This document shows, piece by piece, positions 44,164 to 56,164 of a stretch of 64,000 nt of DNA; the first letter of the stretch is position 1; every line of letters begins with the position of its first letter. Where the stretch lies: assembly GCF_041146795.1 (NCBI RefSeq), contig NC_135172.1, forward strand, positions 12,452,137 to 12,516,136. Direction: 5' to 3'. The position numbers and the translations under genes were made by a program. This stretch comes from Maylandia zebra. Lineage: Eukaryota; Chordata; Actinopteri; Cichliformes; Cichlidae. The notes beneath the pieces were generated by a model, which saw nothing but the letters and a program-made list of their open reading frames with translations, did no database searches and was not told where the DNA came from.

Positions 44164-46709
44164 CCCCTTGTCCGTCAACTGGACACACAGGAACTCCCTA
44201 AGCTCTTTCTTCTTCGCAGGACGCCTGTCTTTTTCAGGCTCTTCTCCACAGGACGCCTGTCTTTTTCAGGCTCTTCTCCACAGGACGCCTGTCTTTTTCA
44301 GGCTCTTCTCCACAAGACGCCTGTCTTTTTCAGGCTCTTCTCCACAAGACGCCTGTCTTTTTCAGGCTCTTCTCCACAGGACGCCTGTCTTTTTCAGGCT
44401 CTTCTCCACAGGACGCCTGTCTTTTTCAGGGACAATCTTCACCCACAAATTCATAAAGTCCTTGTGAAGGGTCAGTTTCTCAATGATTGTTCGCCCATGG
44501 TACCTGTGGAAGATTACAGTTGTCATTAATTTTCATTAATTGTGTAAACTCACAGAAAATAAAACATTGATGCACTTCAAACCCATTTAAAAGTACCCAC
44601 CTGGCTTCAGGTGCAGCATCCCCTGCCATTCTAGAGGCAGCAATTAGAAATCTTTCAGTGAAGGTTCCTGTTTTCAGGGTGACGGCTGCTCCAAGTTTGT
44701 CAGCCAGCTGGTGCAGGTGTTGAGCCGTGCTATTCCTCACTGCAACACAGCGATGGCTGAGCAAGGACAATATTAGACACACAACTCAGTGAACATGATC
44801 TCTCTTTCATGTCTTCTAATAAAATCACTACAGCTTCTTCTCTCCTCTTACGTCAGTCCTGTGTTAAACAGAGCGCTCAGAATCCGTCCATGGCTGCAAT
44901 TTTCCACCATGGCATCAAGCGCCAGATTGACCTCCTGATGTAGAAAGTTGTTGTTGGTCATTGCAAGCTTCAGCAATAGAGCTCGGCCTGTTGTTTCAAC
45001 TTCTGGGTCCATTGTTCTCTGGAGCTGAATGTAGAGCTCATTGATGGCATGTATGGCCTCAAAGGCTATTGCTGAGCGTTGGTTTTTCACCTAAAATGTG
45101 AGTGAAAATCATCAGTTGAGGCTGTAGTATGCACTTGAAGGGAAACTAGCTGCATGAAACGCATATAAGAAACATAAAGTGTGCAATACCTCCTCAATGA
45201 GGACCAGACACACTTCATGTAGTTTAGTCTTCAGGATGTCCGAGTGGTGCTTTGCCAGAGACTGAATAGTTTGCAAGCCCTGTCTTTTCTTAATCCTGTA
45301 TTTACACAACACAACATTGAACACGACTTCAGGAACACCACAAATAACACAGCCACATTATGCAGCACTGTTTCTGTGCAGTATTTAATGTCTCCTTACT
45401 ACGTTTCTTACCAGTCGTCTGAAGACAGCAGACTAAAGCTGTGGGACAGGCTCTCTACAGGTGTAGCTACAGGCGGGAGTTTGACCCTGCTCTCTCTTGG
45501 ATTATTCTGACTGCACTGACTGTCTGCTTTCTTGTCTGATAATCAACGAGGTTAGTAAAAAGAAACTGTCATTTCTTCTAATTCGAAGCATGATGCAGTG
45601 ATTAATTGTTCATTAAAATCTTTTTAAAAAATCTCTTAATTTAAAGTTTGATTATTCAGCATCTTCTACAGTTACTGAGGAAAACCACTTACCGTCTATA
45701 GGGACGACTTTTGCACGGCGCAGCAGCGTCCCAGGCCGAGGTCCTCGTTTTTGCGGTATGGGAACTGTTGGAGGTTTTGGAGTCAAAGGCTTTACTGCAG
45801 TAAATGTTTTGGTTGGTACTGTGTGTCCAGGTGAGGTTACAATCCCATCCTGGAAATGCTGCAGTTTTTCCAAAATAGGCCCAAATTTGTCTTTTGCTGT
45901 CAAGACTCTTATTCCACGAATGACCTTCGTGTCTGTTTAGACAAAAAAATAACTAAATAACTACAAATTGACATCTTACAAAAACAACAATAAACATTTT
46001 TCTTCCTGATTTTTTTTTTCTTCAAAAAAGCATATAAAATGAATGGACAGCAAGAATGTGTAATTTAGCATTAAAATAGATAATCTACAGTGTCAAATTT
46101 TAAAATCTAAACTAACTGATTAACAGCAGGTGTAACCACTAAAGAAAAGCATCACCTTTGAACCGACCTGCTCCTGAATGTTTAGCAGAGAAAACAGGCA
46201 ATTGCGATGGACAAGCTGCTCGAGGAGGTGGAGGAACTGGAGTGAGCGGTGTCATCTCAACAGGACTAACAATGAAAGGAATGGCCCTCAGATCACTTGG
46301 TGTGTGTGTGTCTGCAGAGCTGAGGCTACTCAGACTTCTTTCAGGGTCCTCCTGATTCCAAAAGGGGTCATCCAAACAGTTCCAGCTTCCCTGGACTATC
46401 TCTGGAGAGCCTGCGCATTGCTCAGGTAAAGGTGGGAGTTGCACAGCATAATCTCTGGGTCTCTGTGCGATATGCAATGTGTCTGCCTGTTGAAAGAACA
46501 CATTTGTCTTACTGCTCTGAGCTTTGTGAAAGTCCAGGATCCTGGACTCTGTGGTGAAGCGCTGACAGTTGCTCTGTCTACAGTGACTTACACAAAAATT
46601 ACACTGTGCAAAGCAGCAAAATATAACACATCTCTCAGAAACATTTACATTTGATCAGCAGAGAAGACAAGAATGAGTATGTTTAGTTACTTACATCTCC
46701 ACCTGTGCG
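44164..46709 (-). repeat. Second unit of a 2.5-kb tandem duplication (first unit 41681-44163)
   Basis: Junction at 44162/44164: exon-1 sequence CACCTGTGCG runs straight into CCCCTTGTCCGTCAACTGG, which at 41681 is Gypsy gag sequence. The units are 2483 and about 2546 bp, a difference accounted for by two extra 32-bp minisatellite repeats in the second unit. Because the duplicated block includes about 50 bp of Gypsy, the duplication is younger than that insertion. Confidence 0.92.
44211..44435 (-). repeat. 32-bp minisatellite, about 7 units (copy B)
   Basis: Same unit as 41731-41885. It encodes VPEKDRRPVEKSLKKTGVLW in the TOG frame and then a stop at 44362-44364. Confidence 0.92.
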
Positions 46710-46769
46710 CTTTCTCTGAATCAAATCTTCAAAGCGATGGAAAAAGTTATCTGATGTCTTTTCAGACAT
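44362..46769 (-). CDS. TOG-domain (TOGARAM/crescerin-like) protein, copy B, 505 aa, intact
   Basis: Eight exons join in frame: 46769-46695, 46603-46156, 45932-45693, 45523-45412, 45295-45190, 45090-44852, 44756-44601 and 44503-44362 (1518 nt). All junctions are GT-AG. The start is MSEKTSDNFFHRFEDLIQ. A small Cys motif CNFCVSHC follows at residues 26-33. Residues from about 290 to 480 form a TOG domain of HEAT-like helices (RQGLQTIQSLAKHHSDILKT, ALDAMVENCSHGRILSALFN, RNSTAQHLHQLADKLGAAV). TOG domains bind tubulin, and TOGARAM proteins act in cilia. The gene is shorter than TOGARAM1/2 and carries one C-terminal TOG. Its last residues and stop are minisatellite-encoded rather than the original tail. 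Exact orthology is unsettled. Confidence 0.82.
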
Positions 46770-46938
46770 GCCTGAGATAAAAAGTGAACAAATTGTTTAG
46801 AAATAGAAAGTTAGTGAGTGCTGCTCAGTGTGTGAGTGGCAAGTTCTAACTGAGCTGCTCAGTAAATAGCTGTTATGATGTGGAACTCACAGAGCATTTT
46901 TTGAAAATATTCATATATATACACTATTTTGTGTTTAC
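46770..46938 (-). promoter_or_regulatory. Shared upstream region of TOG copies B and C
   Basis: About 170 bp upstream of exon 1 is almost identical to 48712-48878. It includes a TATATATAC run (46913-46922) about 145 bp from the start codon. Homology to copy C ends at TTTTGTGTTTACA. A promoter or 5' UTR is plausible but not shown. Confidence 0.35.
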
Positions 46939-47059
46939 AAAAATATCAGACATGTCTAAATCAAAGGCAGCTTATGATCTCTAATTATGATCTTTAATCA
47001 ACAAATTTAAATAGACGTCCTAATCACAGCTTCTAAAACTAGACAACACTATACTGATA

Positions 47060-47483
47060 AATTCATATAAAACAGCAAAAAGGAGATAAAAGCACTGTCA
47101 TAAATAGAGAAATAAGTACAGTAAATAAATAAATACAGTTTTTAAAAAATATAGAAAAAAAACATGTGTCATTTGTTACAACGACAACAAAATAGCAGCT
47201 TGGACAAAGCTGTTTCTTCAAACTTCGCCTGCATTTAGGGGCTGCAAACCTCTGTCCCACAGGAAGAAGCTGAAATCCTCCAATAAGGGGTGGGAGTCAT
47301 TTAAAGTAGAGTAACTCATCCTCTACAACTGCCTAGTATTCAAGGACTCTATGTTAAGATGCTCTAACATGGTACAGTACCTTCAGAAACGCCTCAAATT
47401 TCTATACTGAAAATTAAATCTCTTCTCAGGAACCTTTTCTCCATTCAGTAGAAGTAGATCTAGTATTCATTTTAAAGTTCTAA
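47060..47483 (-). mobile_element. L2/Rex-type LINE 3' fragment
   Basis: On the minus strand it includes GQRFAAPKCRRSLKKQLCPS, a degenerate version of the C-terminal motif of fish LINE proteins, and TAATTTTCAG-rich sequence. It joins directly to truncated exon 4 of TOG copy C at about 47484. Confidence 0.45.
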
Positions 47484-48711
47484 TGAAGACAGCAGACTAA
47501 AGCTGTGGGACAGGCTCTCTACAGGTGTAGCTACAGGCGGGAGTTTGACCCTGCTCTCTCTTGGATTATTCTGACTGCACTGACTGTCTGCTTTCTTGTC
47601 TGATAATCAACGAGGTTAGTAAAAAGAAACTGTCATTTCTTCTAATTCGAAGCATGATGCAGTGATTAATTGTTCATTAAAATCTTTTTAAAAAATCTCT
47701 TAATTTAAAGTTTGATTATTCAGCATCTTCTACAGTTACTGAGGAAAACCACTTACTGTCTATAGGGACGACTTTTGCACGGGGCAGCAGCGTCCCAGGC
47801 CGAGGTCCTCGTTTTTGCGGTATGGGAACTGTTGGAGGTTTTGGAGTCAAAATAGGCCCAAATTTGTCTTTTGCTGTCAAGACTCTTATTCCACGAATGA
47901 ACTTCGTGTCTGTTTAGACAAAAAATAACTAAATAACTACAAATTGACATCTTACAAAAACAACAATAAACATTTTTCTTCCTGATTTTTTTTTCTTCAA
48001 AAAAGCATATAAAATGAATGGACAGCAAGAATGTGTAATTTAGCATTAAAATAGATAATCTACAGTGTCAAATTTTAAAATCTAAACTAACTGATTAACA
48101 GCAGGTGTCACCACTACAGAAAAGCATCACCTTTGAACCGCAATTGCGATGGACAAGCTGCTCGAGGAGGTGGAGGAACTGGAGTGAGCGGTGTCATCTC
48201 AACAGGACTAACAATGAAAGGAATGGCCCTCAGATCACTTGGTGTGTGTGTGTCTGCAGAGCTGAGGCTACTCAGACTTCTTTCAGGGTCCTCCTGATTC
48301 CAAAAGGGGTCATCCAAACAGTTCCAGCTTCTCTGGACTCTCTGTGGAGAGCCTGCGCATTGCTCAGGTAAAGGTGGGAGTTGCACAGCATAATCTCTGG
48401 GTCTCATTGCGATATGCAATGTGTCTGCCTGTTGAAAGAACACATTTGTCTTACTGCTCTGAGCTTTGTGAAAGTCCAGGATCCTGGACTCTGTGGTGAA
48501 GCGCTGACAGTTGCTCTGTCTACAGTGACTTACACAAAAATTACACTGTGCAAAGCAGCAAAATATAACACATCTCTCAGAAACATTTACATTTGATCAG
48601 CAGAGAAGTCAAGAATGAGTATGTTTAGTTACTTACATCTCCACCTGTGCGCTTTCTCTGAATCAAATCTTCAAAGCGATGGAAAAAGTTATCTGATGTC
48701 TTTTCAGACAT
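47484..48711 (-). pseudogene. TOG-domain gene copy C, exons 1-4 only
   Basis: Exon 1 48711-48637, exon 2 48545-48131, exon 3 47909-47757, and exon 4 from 47587 truncated at 47484. Compared with copy B, exon 2 lacks 33 nt and exon 3 lacks 87 nt (flanked by CAAA microhomology). Both losses keep the frame. Substitutions such as AQRPRDY to AMRPRDY and SPEIVQGS to SPQRVQRS show it diverged before the A/B duplication. It lacks the whole TOG domain. It may be a dead fragment, or a short N-terminal isoform if transcribed. Confidence 0.8.
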
Positions 48712-49172
48712 GCCTGAGATAAAAAGTGAACAAATTGTTTAGAAATAGAAAGTTAGTGAGTGCTGCTCAGTGTGTGAGTGGCAAGTTCTAACTGAGCTGC
48801 TCAGTAAATAACTGTTATGATGTGGAACTCACAGAGCATTTTTTGAAAATATTCATATATATACACTATTTTGTGTTTACATGGCAACGGGAGGAAACAA
48901 CCCGGCAAAATAACACATGACAGCGAGATAAATTTATATTGGCATGTGTATTCAGAGTGTTACCACTATTCTAGGATTTCTATTGTCAGAATAATATTTG
49001 TGACTTTAGACCTTTATTTAAACTGTAGACTTGCTTGAACTTAAGAAAGTAGAAGGTTGGTTTGTTATGCTTCAAGGTTGGATTTTATTAATGAAAACAT
49101 TAAAGGGAAAAATGTTAACAAGCAAACAAACCTTACTAAAAATGTTCATGTTATTCATTGCATTATACAACA

Positions 49173-49525
49173 GAGGTCCAGAGTCCAAATGTGACCTCTA
49201 GCACCAAACGCTTGCTGCAGCTGTTGGTGTCAGAGGTGACGCACAAGGTATCAGGTTTTCTGTGTGATTACTTTTTCATATAGGACCAAGTATGTTTGGA
49301 TAGCGTTTTGCCCTTGAAAACTGCCGTTGAATATTAGACATTGTTGTCTAATGTTATAAATGTATTGATGTGAAAGGTGTAAGTGTGACAAATATGGAAT
49401 AAGATAGGAAATGAGAAAGGAGGCAAATACTTGTTCACAGGGCTATAGTCTGTAAATGGTCTTCTTTTGGCTATAGTAGATCTTTTACTTGTTCCTTTTT
49501 TAATTGTTTGTTAAAATAGTTTTTT
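49173..49525 (+). repeat. MITE, second full copy
   Basis: Near-identical to 8042-8395. It lies 415 bp upstream of the first kinesin exon. Confidence 0.75.
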
Positions 49526-49875
49526 CGATCATATTGAGTATAGAGGAATGCAACTGTGAGCTTTAGCAATTATCCCGCTTCAACAGGACCGTGATCCCGA
49601 TGTGTGAGACAGCAGGGTGCTGCCACTGGTGTTGTAATGTGTGATTTAGTTCCTCCTAACATTTCAGTTTTCTTCCAGTATCTATCCTCTGTGATTACTG
49701 GCTCTTTAGACAGATTTAATAGAAGTGTGTGAGCTATTGGCTCAGTATAAAGGGTCAGTAGTGTTTTCATGTCACCTATCCATCCTCCATTTAGTCACCC
49801 AAAGCATGTAGTAAAAACTGCTCACTTTTATTCACCTTCTCTTAAATCCAGAAAAATTCCCACTTGTTAACGTTG

Positions 49876-49876
49876 A

Positions 49877-49908
<32 letters not shown>

Positions 49909-49935
49909 GTGTGTGTGCGTGTGTGTGTGTGTGTG
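49876..49935 (+). repeat. (TG)n tract ending at a 3' splice site
   Basis: About 60 bp of TG with two GC interruptions runs up to GCCAG|TTGCAGCC, the acceptor of a kinesin exon, and replaces the usual polypyrimidine tract. Confidence 0.9.
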
Positions 49936-49939
49936 CCAG

Positions 49940-50465
49940 TTGCAGCCTCCAAGTTGAACACCATCACCAAATCCAACCTGGGTCAGTGTGTCAGCAAGTA
50001 CGACCTGCTGGTCTGGTTTGAGATCAGCGAGCTGGAGCCCACTGGAGAGTGAGTATCCACCTGGAGTGTTATATTCACGCACAAGCTTTAAAGGAACCAT
50101 AAAAATGATCTCCAGGAAGAATATTATAAGTTGGGATGTTGTGTCACCTCCTCCCTCCATGCACAGGTACATCCCAGCCATCGTGGATCACAGTGGAGGC
50201 CTGCCCTGTCATGGTACCTACCTGCTGCACCAGGTACAGGATTGGTGCACATGTTGTTTCCTTATTACTCACACAGTGGTAACTGCTTCCTTTGTACACA
50301 GTTGAATATCTTCTTTTAAAGCGTAATGTTGCTCTAGCTGTGCTCACTGTGATCCTGAGCTCCTGTTATGTTTGCTGCAGGGGATCCAGCGGAGGATCAC
50401 AGTGACCCTCATCCACGAGAAGGGCAGCGAGCTCCATTGGAAAGATGTTCGTGAGCTGGTTGTAG
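49940..50465 (+). pseudogene. kif1b: KIF1B-like kinesin-3, upstream block of three tail exons
   Basis: Exons 49940-50048, 50167-50233 and 50381-50465 are in frame. They read SKLNTITKSNLGQCVSKYDL, LVWFEISELEPTGEYIPAIV and [18 protein letters not shown]. This is the stalk/tail region before the PH domain of KIF1-type kinesins, motors that carry synaptic-vesicle precursors and mitochondria. [18 protein letters not shown] fits KIF1B better than KIF1A. Motor, FHA and earlier exons are not in the window. The next exons expected (RIRNKPEVDDS region and several after it) are not found. HERC and LRRC31-like exons follow instead, and kinesin resumes at 57477. Confidence 0.85.
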
Positions 50466-51802
50466 GTGAGCAGCCTGCCTTTAGGGTCTAGTCGTGCTAT
50501 ACCTCTGTGTAGAAAACAAAACCCCAAAGCACCGAAACAATGTTTTATAGTGTTTGTGTGCTTTTGATAGAGGAAGACAGGACAGAACATCATTAAAGGG
50601 ATTTGACTTTGTGAGATCACCCTGAAAACGCACCACTCGGTTCACTCTGAGATATTTTCAGTCTGGAAAGATGAATCTGTCGGGCTTCAGGCTGCTTCTC
50701 ACTTTAAGCAGTTCATGCTGTAGCTGATGGACCAAAAATGACATTTGATATTTTAGACATTCAGCTGCTGACTCTGAAGCCAACAGGCTCTTGAGTGTGG
50801 ATGATTGTGTTGGTACTGGATGCTGTGATCAAACAGCTGTTCTGATCTGTCTTCATTCATGCCTGTTGTTATTAAGCCTCCTAAGCTCCAAACCAGTAAA
50901 AGCAATCTTTGGAGGCAACACCCTTTTTAGTACTTTGCTGTATTTGTTTGTGATTGTGTGACACTGAACCACAGTGCTATGTATATCCTCTGTAACACTC
51001 AGACGTTTCCAGATCAGTGTTTCCCCCTCAGCTGTTTCTCACTATAGAGTCTTTCCTCTGTAACAATGAGGCACCAGCAGAGCATATCTGGCTCCCAGTC
51101 TGTGGCTGATAGTGCCCCCTGCTGTTAATAACAGGAACAGTGTAACCTTGTATGGAGCTCATAGTGATGGTCTGAAGATTGCTGCTGCAAGGCAGTAATT
51201 TGTATCCATGTGTGCTGTCTATTCTGAGCATATGCAGTTATGTGAGCTCTCAGGTTTTATGTATCAGGACATAATTAAAAACAATCAGGTCCTTAGTAGG
51301 TCTTAATATGAGGTAAATGCAACCTCAGATGAACAGCACAGAACACATTATACCAGGTCATTATTTATTTAACACACACTGAGCCGAAATTCAGATGTTT
51401 CAAAAACTAAGACATCCAAGACTATTTCCATAATTATTTAAGAGGGTCAGTATTAGCCAAGTGCTAATCAAGTGCACTAGATCATCAGTAAGTGTAACCA
51501 CTACTGTCAGTTTGCTGGTGTGGCGTATTCAGGTAAGTGGTAACATACTGAGGAGGAGAGAAGCAGTTGTTGATACCCATGAATGTGGGAAGGCTTTGAA
51601 GTCGATCATTTTACAGCAAGAAAGATTATTCGCAAGTTAAAAAATCAAAGATTATCTTATATCTTATCTAACTATGAAGATGATGTTCTGGATAATCTCT
51701 ACATGGACTTTTGGTATGTGTTTTACTATAGAAGATGATCAGTAATCTGTCTCATTCTCAGGTTTTGCAGCTAAACTCATCTGATTTATAACTAATTTAC
51801 AG
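50466..51802 (+). other. Non-coding interval
   Basis: No exon recognised. It includes GGCTGATAGTGCCCCCTGCT and an AT-rich part near 51360-51700 that looks like a decayed DNA transposon. Confidence 0.35.
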
Positions 51803-53384
51803 ATAATCTGGGATGGAACAGATGTTGACCTGGATCCTCAAACTCCTGGAAAGCCACTGACAGGTCAAAATAAGTAAGCATATAAAACATGAAGTGTTTG
51901 TGAGGTTCATCTGCAGCACCTTTGTCTCTGTGAAATGTTTGCTAATTTAACATTTTCCCTCCTAAACAGGAAGGAGTTTGTGGAGGCCTATGTGAATCAT
52001 GCCTTCAACACATCAGTGGAGAATCTGTTCCAGGAGTTCAAGCGAGGCTTCTTCCTGGTGTGTGAGCAGGATTTGGTGAGGCTGTTTCGACCAGAGGAGC
52101 TGCAGGGAGTGCTGGTCGGCCAGGACGTGCATGACTGGGAAAAGTTCAAACAGGTACAGTCAGCCAAACAGACACAGGCTGTAGTTTCACAGCTGTCCTG
52201 TAGCACAATAACTGTGTACTGCATACTGTCAAAAGCATTCAGTCGGCTGCTTTAACACAAATATGAACTTGAGTCACATCTCAGTCTTAATCCAGACTTT
52301 TGTATGATAGTATAATATAATAGTCAGCCCACCCTTCGCAGCTATAACTGCTTCCACTCTTCTGGGAAAGCTTTCCACAAGGTTTAGGTGTGTTTATGGG
52401 AATTTTTTGACTATTCTTCCAGAGGTGCATTTGTGGTGTCAGACACTGACGTTGGAGGAGAAGGCCTGGCTCACAGTTGCTGCTCTAATTCATCCCAAAG
52501 ATGTTCTATCAGGTTGAGGTCAGGACTCTGTGCAGGCTAGTCCAGTTCTTCTACACCAAACTCACTCATCCATGTCTTTATGGACCTTGTATTGTGCACT
52601 GGTGCCCAGCCATGTGCACACATGCCCACACTTTACACTTGGCACAGTGCAGTCAGACAAGTACTTCTGGCAACCACCAAACCCTGACACATCCATCGGA
52701 TTGCCAGTCAGAGAAGTGTGATTCGTCACTCCAGTAAACACATCTCCACTGCTTTAGAGTCCAGTGTTGAGATGCTTAAATCACTCCATCTGACGCTTTG
52801 CATTGTGTTTGTCAGTGTAAGGCTGGGATGCAGCTGCTCAGCCATGGAAACCAATGAAGTTTGGACATCTGTAACAACAGCAGACTGCAGATATTGGTGA
52901 CTTAAGTGCACTATGAGCCTTAGCATCAGCTGACTCGCTGTCATTTCCAATTACTTCCACTTTGTTATAATATCACTAACAGCTGACTATGGAATATTTA
53001 ATAGCGAGGAAATTTCATGACTGGACTTGTTGCACTGGTGCATCCTATCACATTACCATGCTGGAATTCATTCAGTTCCTGAGAGCGACTCGTCCTTTCA
53101 CACATGTTTGTAGAAGTAGTCTGCATGCCTAGGTGCTTGATCTAATACACCTGTGTCCATGGAAGTGATTGGAACACATTAATTGAATGATTTGGATGTG
53201 TTAGGGAATACTTTTGGCAACATAGTGTATGCCTGACCTTACAAACTCTATGATTATAACAGTCATTTTCACTGTTTTCAGAACACAAGTTATGGTTGGA
53301 GATATCATGACCGCCACCCCACCATACAGATGTTTTGGGAGGTATTTGATGAACTAACTGAAGAGCAGAGGAAAGATGTCCTTC
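51803..53384 (+). pseudogene. HERC-type HECT ubiquitin ligase fragment, three exons
   Basis: Exons 51803-51873, 51970-52153 and 53282-53384 join in frame. They read IIWDGTDVDLDPQTPGKPLT, KEFVEAYVNHAFNTSVENLF, FKRGFFLVCEQDLVRLFRPE and HPTIQMFWEVFDELTEEQRK. This is the middle of a HECT domain of the small HERC family (HERC3/4/5-like). The RCC1 repeats, the start of HECT and the C-lobe with the catalytic cysteine are all missing, so no ligase activity is possible. It lies between two blocks of the kinesin gene, on the same strand. Confidence 0.8.
52295..53235 (-). repeat. Non-autonomous DNA transposon in the HERC intron
   Basis: Blocks such as TCTGGGAAAGCTTTCCACAA, GGTTGAGGTCAGGACTCTGT and AATACTTTTGGCAACATAGT match a very abundant teleost repeat. 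The right end (CTTTTGGCAACATAGTGTAT) is clear, and the left end is eroded. Confidence 0.65.
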
Positions 53385-53525
53385 GTAAGTACTTGCTGAA
53401 GCCTCCATTATGATATGTTACTGAAATCACACTGTATCATATAAAACATTAGATTTTTCTGCGCTTTACCAAGATACATTAGAGAGCAGCATTGTTCTGA
53501 TTAATATACTGTAAAGCTGCTTCTA

Positions 53526-53874
53526 GCTGGTGGACTGAGCCGCCTCACCTTTCACCTGGCTCACGTCACACACCTGGAGAGACTCGACCTCCACCTGTGT
53601 TGCCTCACGCGAGATGATCTAGAGGCTCTGAGTCAGTTGCTACCAATCTCACACGCCGGACACTAATCGCATGCTCTCTGCAGCAGTCATGTGACTCGTT
53701 GTTTTTCAGTCCAGGTGCTGCCCTCTCTCACTGCACTGACCGAGCTTGATGTGTCATCCAATAAGGAAGTGGGAGGTGTGGTCCACCTGCTGGTCTCCGC
53801 CCTCCCTGCGACACAAATGAGGAGGCTGCCATTCAACAGCTGCTACATGAGCAACGAGTCCTTCACTGCTCTGG

Positions 53875-53908
<34 letters not shown>

Positions 53909-54844
53909 TTTATTTATAGAAGTTTTCCTTCAAGTCATTCTCCCTGAATACCTCTTCCACCCTCTAGCCTGAAATGGTGAAAACTTTGTGTTTATGCATC
54001 AGCCCTGGCGGTGTCCTATCTGCGCACGGTGGATATTTCCTGGTGTAAAGTGGTTGGCGGTCACTTGGCGCTCCTGCTGGATGCTCTGCAGCCATCAGTC
54101 GTCAGCGAGCTCCGTCTTTGCAGCTGCGAGCTCACCACTGATGACATGCAACATCTGGGTAACTAACACACAATGACATTATACTTTTTCTTTTTTGGTC
54201 TGTAGTGGATCATTAGGCTGCATAAATGTATATTAAGACAAGTAAAGCCTGAAGGAAATTGATATTTCTTTCATTTATTTCATGCTGCCAGCATCTGTAG
54301 CTGTCGTATAAAACAAAACAATGAAACTATTCGGTGTTATTTTTGTCTCCATCAGAAACATTGTGAACAAAACAGTAAAGTGAACAGGCATAAAGTGATC
54401 AGTTATCAATGGGTCCTCTTCCTCTGTGCAGCTGCCGTGTGCAGACGGGGCTGTCTCTCCTCACTCCGTGCACTGGATCTGTCCTACAACAGCTTGGTGG
54501 GAGACAACGGTTGGTGCAGTCTGTTTGCAGCAGGAGGTCTGGGCTCTCTGGAAGACGTGGATGTCAGTTTGCGACCTTCAACCTCTGCTCCGTGCTCAGC
54601 CTGGCTGCCCGCTCTGCTCCGAGCTCTGCCTCAAATGCCGGCGCTGGCTCGACTGGCCATGCAGAGGTGGACAGCTGACTGTCAGGAGAGAGAGCAGCTG
54701 AGGTACTGTCTGAAAAAGAGGAGCGTCCTGCTGGAAAGGGATCCAGATTTACAAGACACATCATCAACATGTAAAGGGAACAGTCAGGAGAGCCTAGAAG
54801 AGAGTCCGCCTGAGGAGATTGGAGCTTTATTATTATTTTTTTAA
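53526..54844 (+). pseudogene. lrrc31: LRRC31-like leucine-rich-repeat fragment
   Basis: Coding blocks: about 53526-53640 (GLSRLTFHLAHVTHLERLDL), 53715-53874 (LPSLTALTELDVSSNKEVGG), 54003-54158 (RTVDISWCKVVGGHLALLLD) and 54432-54844 (LSSLRALDLSYNSLVGDNGW, stop TAA). They are ribonuclease-inhibitor-type leucine-rich repeats of the LRRC31 kind. The last three blocks splice properly. The first shows CAG|TT where a GT donor is expected, so it may be broken. The N-terminal exons are absent. Cellular role of LRRC31 is poorly known (epithelial). Assignment to LRRC31 rather than another LRR gene is moderate. Confidence 0.6.
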
Positions 54845-56160
54845 GTCTCTGTTACCACAAGAAGGTCAGTGTTGACGTCAGCTGCATCACGTCTGATGTA
54901 AACTGTGTCACACGTGATGGTTTCAGGGAATACTGGGAACTTACAGAGTTAAGCACAGCTGGTGTGGGTTATCATATTTGTCGTCTCTCACCTTGGCTGC
55001 AGGGTCTGGGTCTTTCCAATGCAGCAGTCCTAACACTTGAGACACACATGCCGAGAAGTGGGGATACCTGGAAATGGACAAAGGCTTTCAGCAGAGTTTT
55101 AAAGCAGCTATTCAGGAAAAGAGCTGTGAATTATCTGCATACCTTGTTAGGTAATCAGCTATTTTGGGGTTCTTTAACAAATCAACCAAAAGGTCGACTG
55201 AGTATTTTCTCGTCAGAGTACCATCACCGTTCACGATGATGTTGAGCACAAGCTGGAGCGTTTGATGGATGTTCTTTGCATCAAAGAGCTACGAGGAAAT
55301 CCCAGAGAGTAGAGACAGGATATTATGTGAATCAGCATGAATGTTGTTTGTTGTTCAACAGATAAAAACAAGAAGAGAAAATAGAAACAAAGTAAAAAAG
55401 GAACAATTGTTTCTGCCGTTAAGAAAAAAAAATTGAGTCATGGCAGAGACCTGCAGAAGTCTTGAGTCTCATTTGATGACATTTTGTCAGATTGCCTTGT
55501 AATTTAAAAAAAACAAAACTGTTTTTTGAGCAAAAGTTCTCCAGGTTTTTTTGGAGTTCTTTCAAAGTTTTCTTATTTTTGGACGTTAGCTGCTTTTTCA
55601 CTCTTTTTCAGTCCAGTCTGTGCATCTGAACATTTACAGAAAGATTTCTTTGTTTCGTCTTTAGACACTTTGTTAAACGCAGATCCCAGCAGAGTTCGCC
55701 TACCTTCTCTCCAACCTTCTCAGGTTTTGTGGATATTATACATGGTTATGCTGAGGATATGTCGGCTACTTTCCACTGGAAATGCCTTTTGGTTAAACTG
55801 TCAGCGAGGAATTTGCACTGTTACATTTTTATATAACTTTAATGCAAAAAAAACAGCTGCTTGTTTAAGTGAAAATACACTGATGGGGTTTTTTTCTATT
55901 CATGAACAGGAGTGTGATCAGTTTAATAAAAGAAAAAATAACCATAACCAAGATATGAGGGGAAATCTTGGACAAATACAAGCAGACTGGAGCAGCCAGC
56001 GTTCAAAACACCGACGTTCAAGGTAACAGAAGGTTCCCGAGCCACATCCACCCAGCTGGTTTCTGTGTTTCTTGTGTATTTGTGTACACTGTGACTTCAT
56101 GGCTGTCTTGGGCTCCAGCTCTTGTTTTGGTGTCTCATTAATTTGATTTAATGTCCTGCT
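54845..56160 (+). other. Non-coding interval
   Basis: AT-rich. The short frames have no recognisable domain. I see no gene. Confidence 0.4.
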
Positions 56161-56164
56161 TAGT

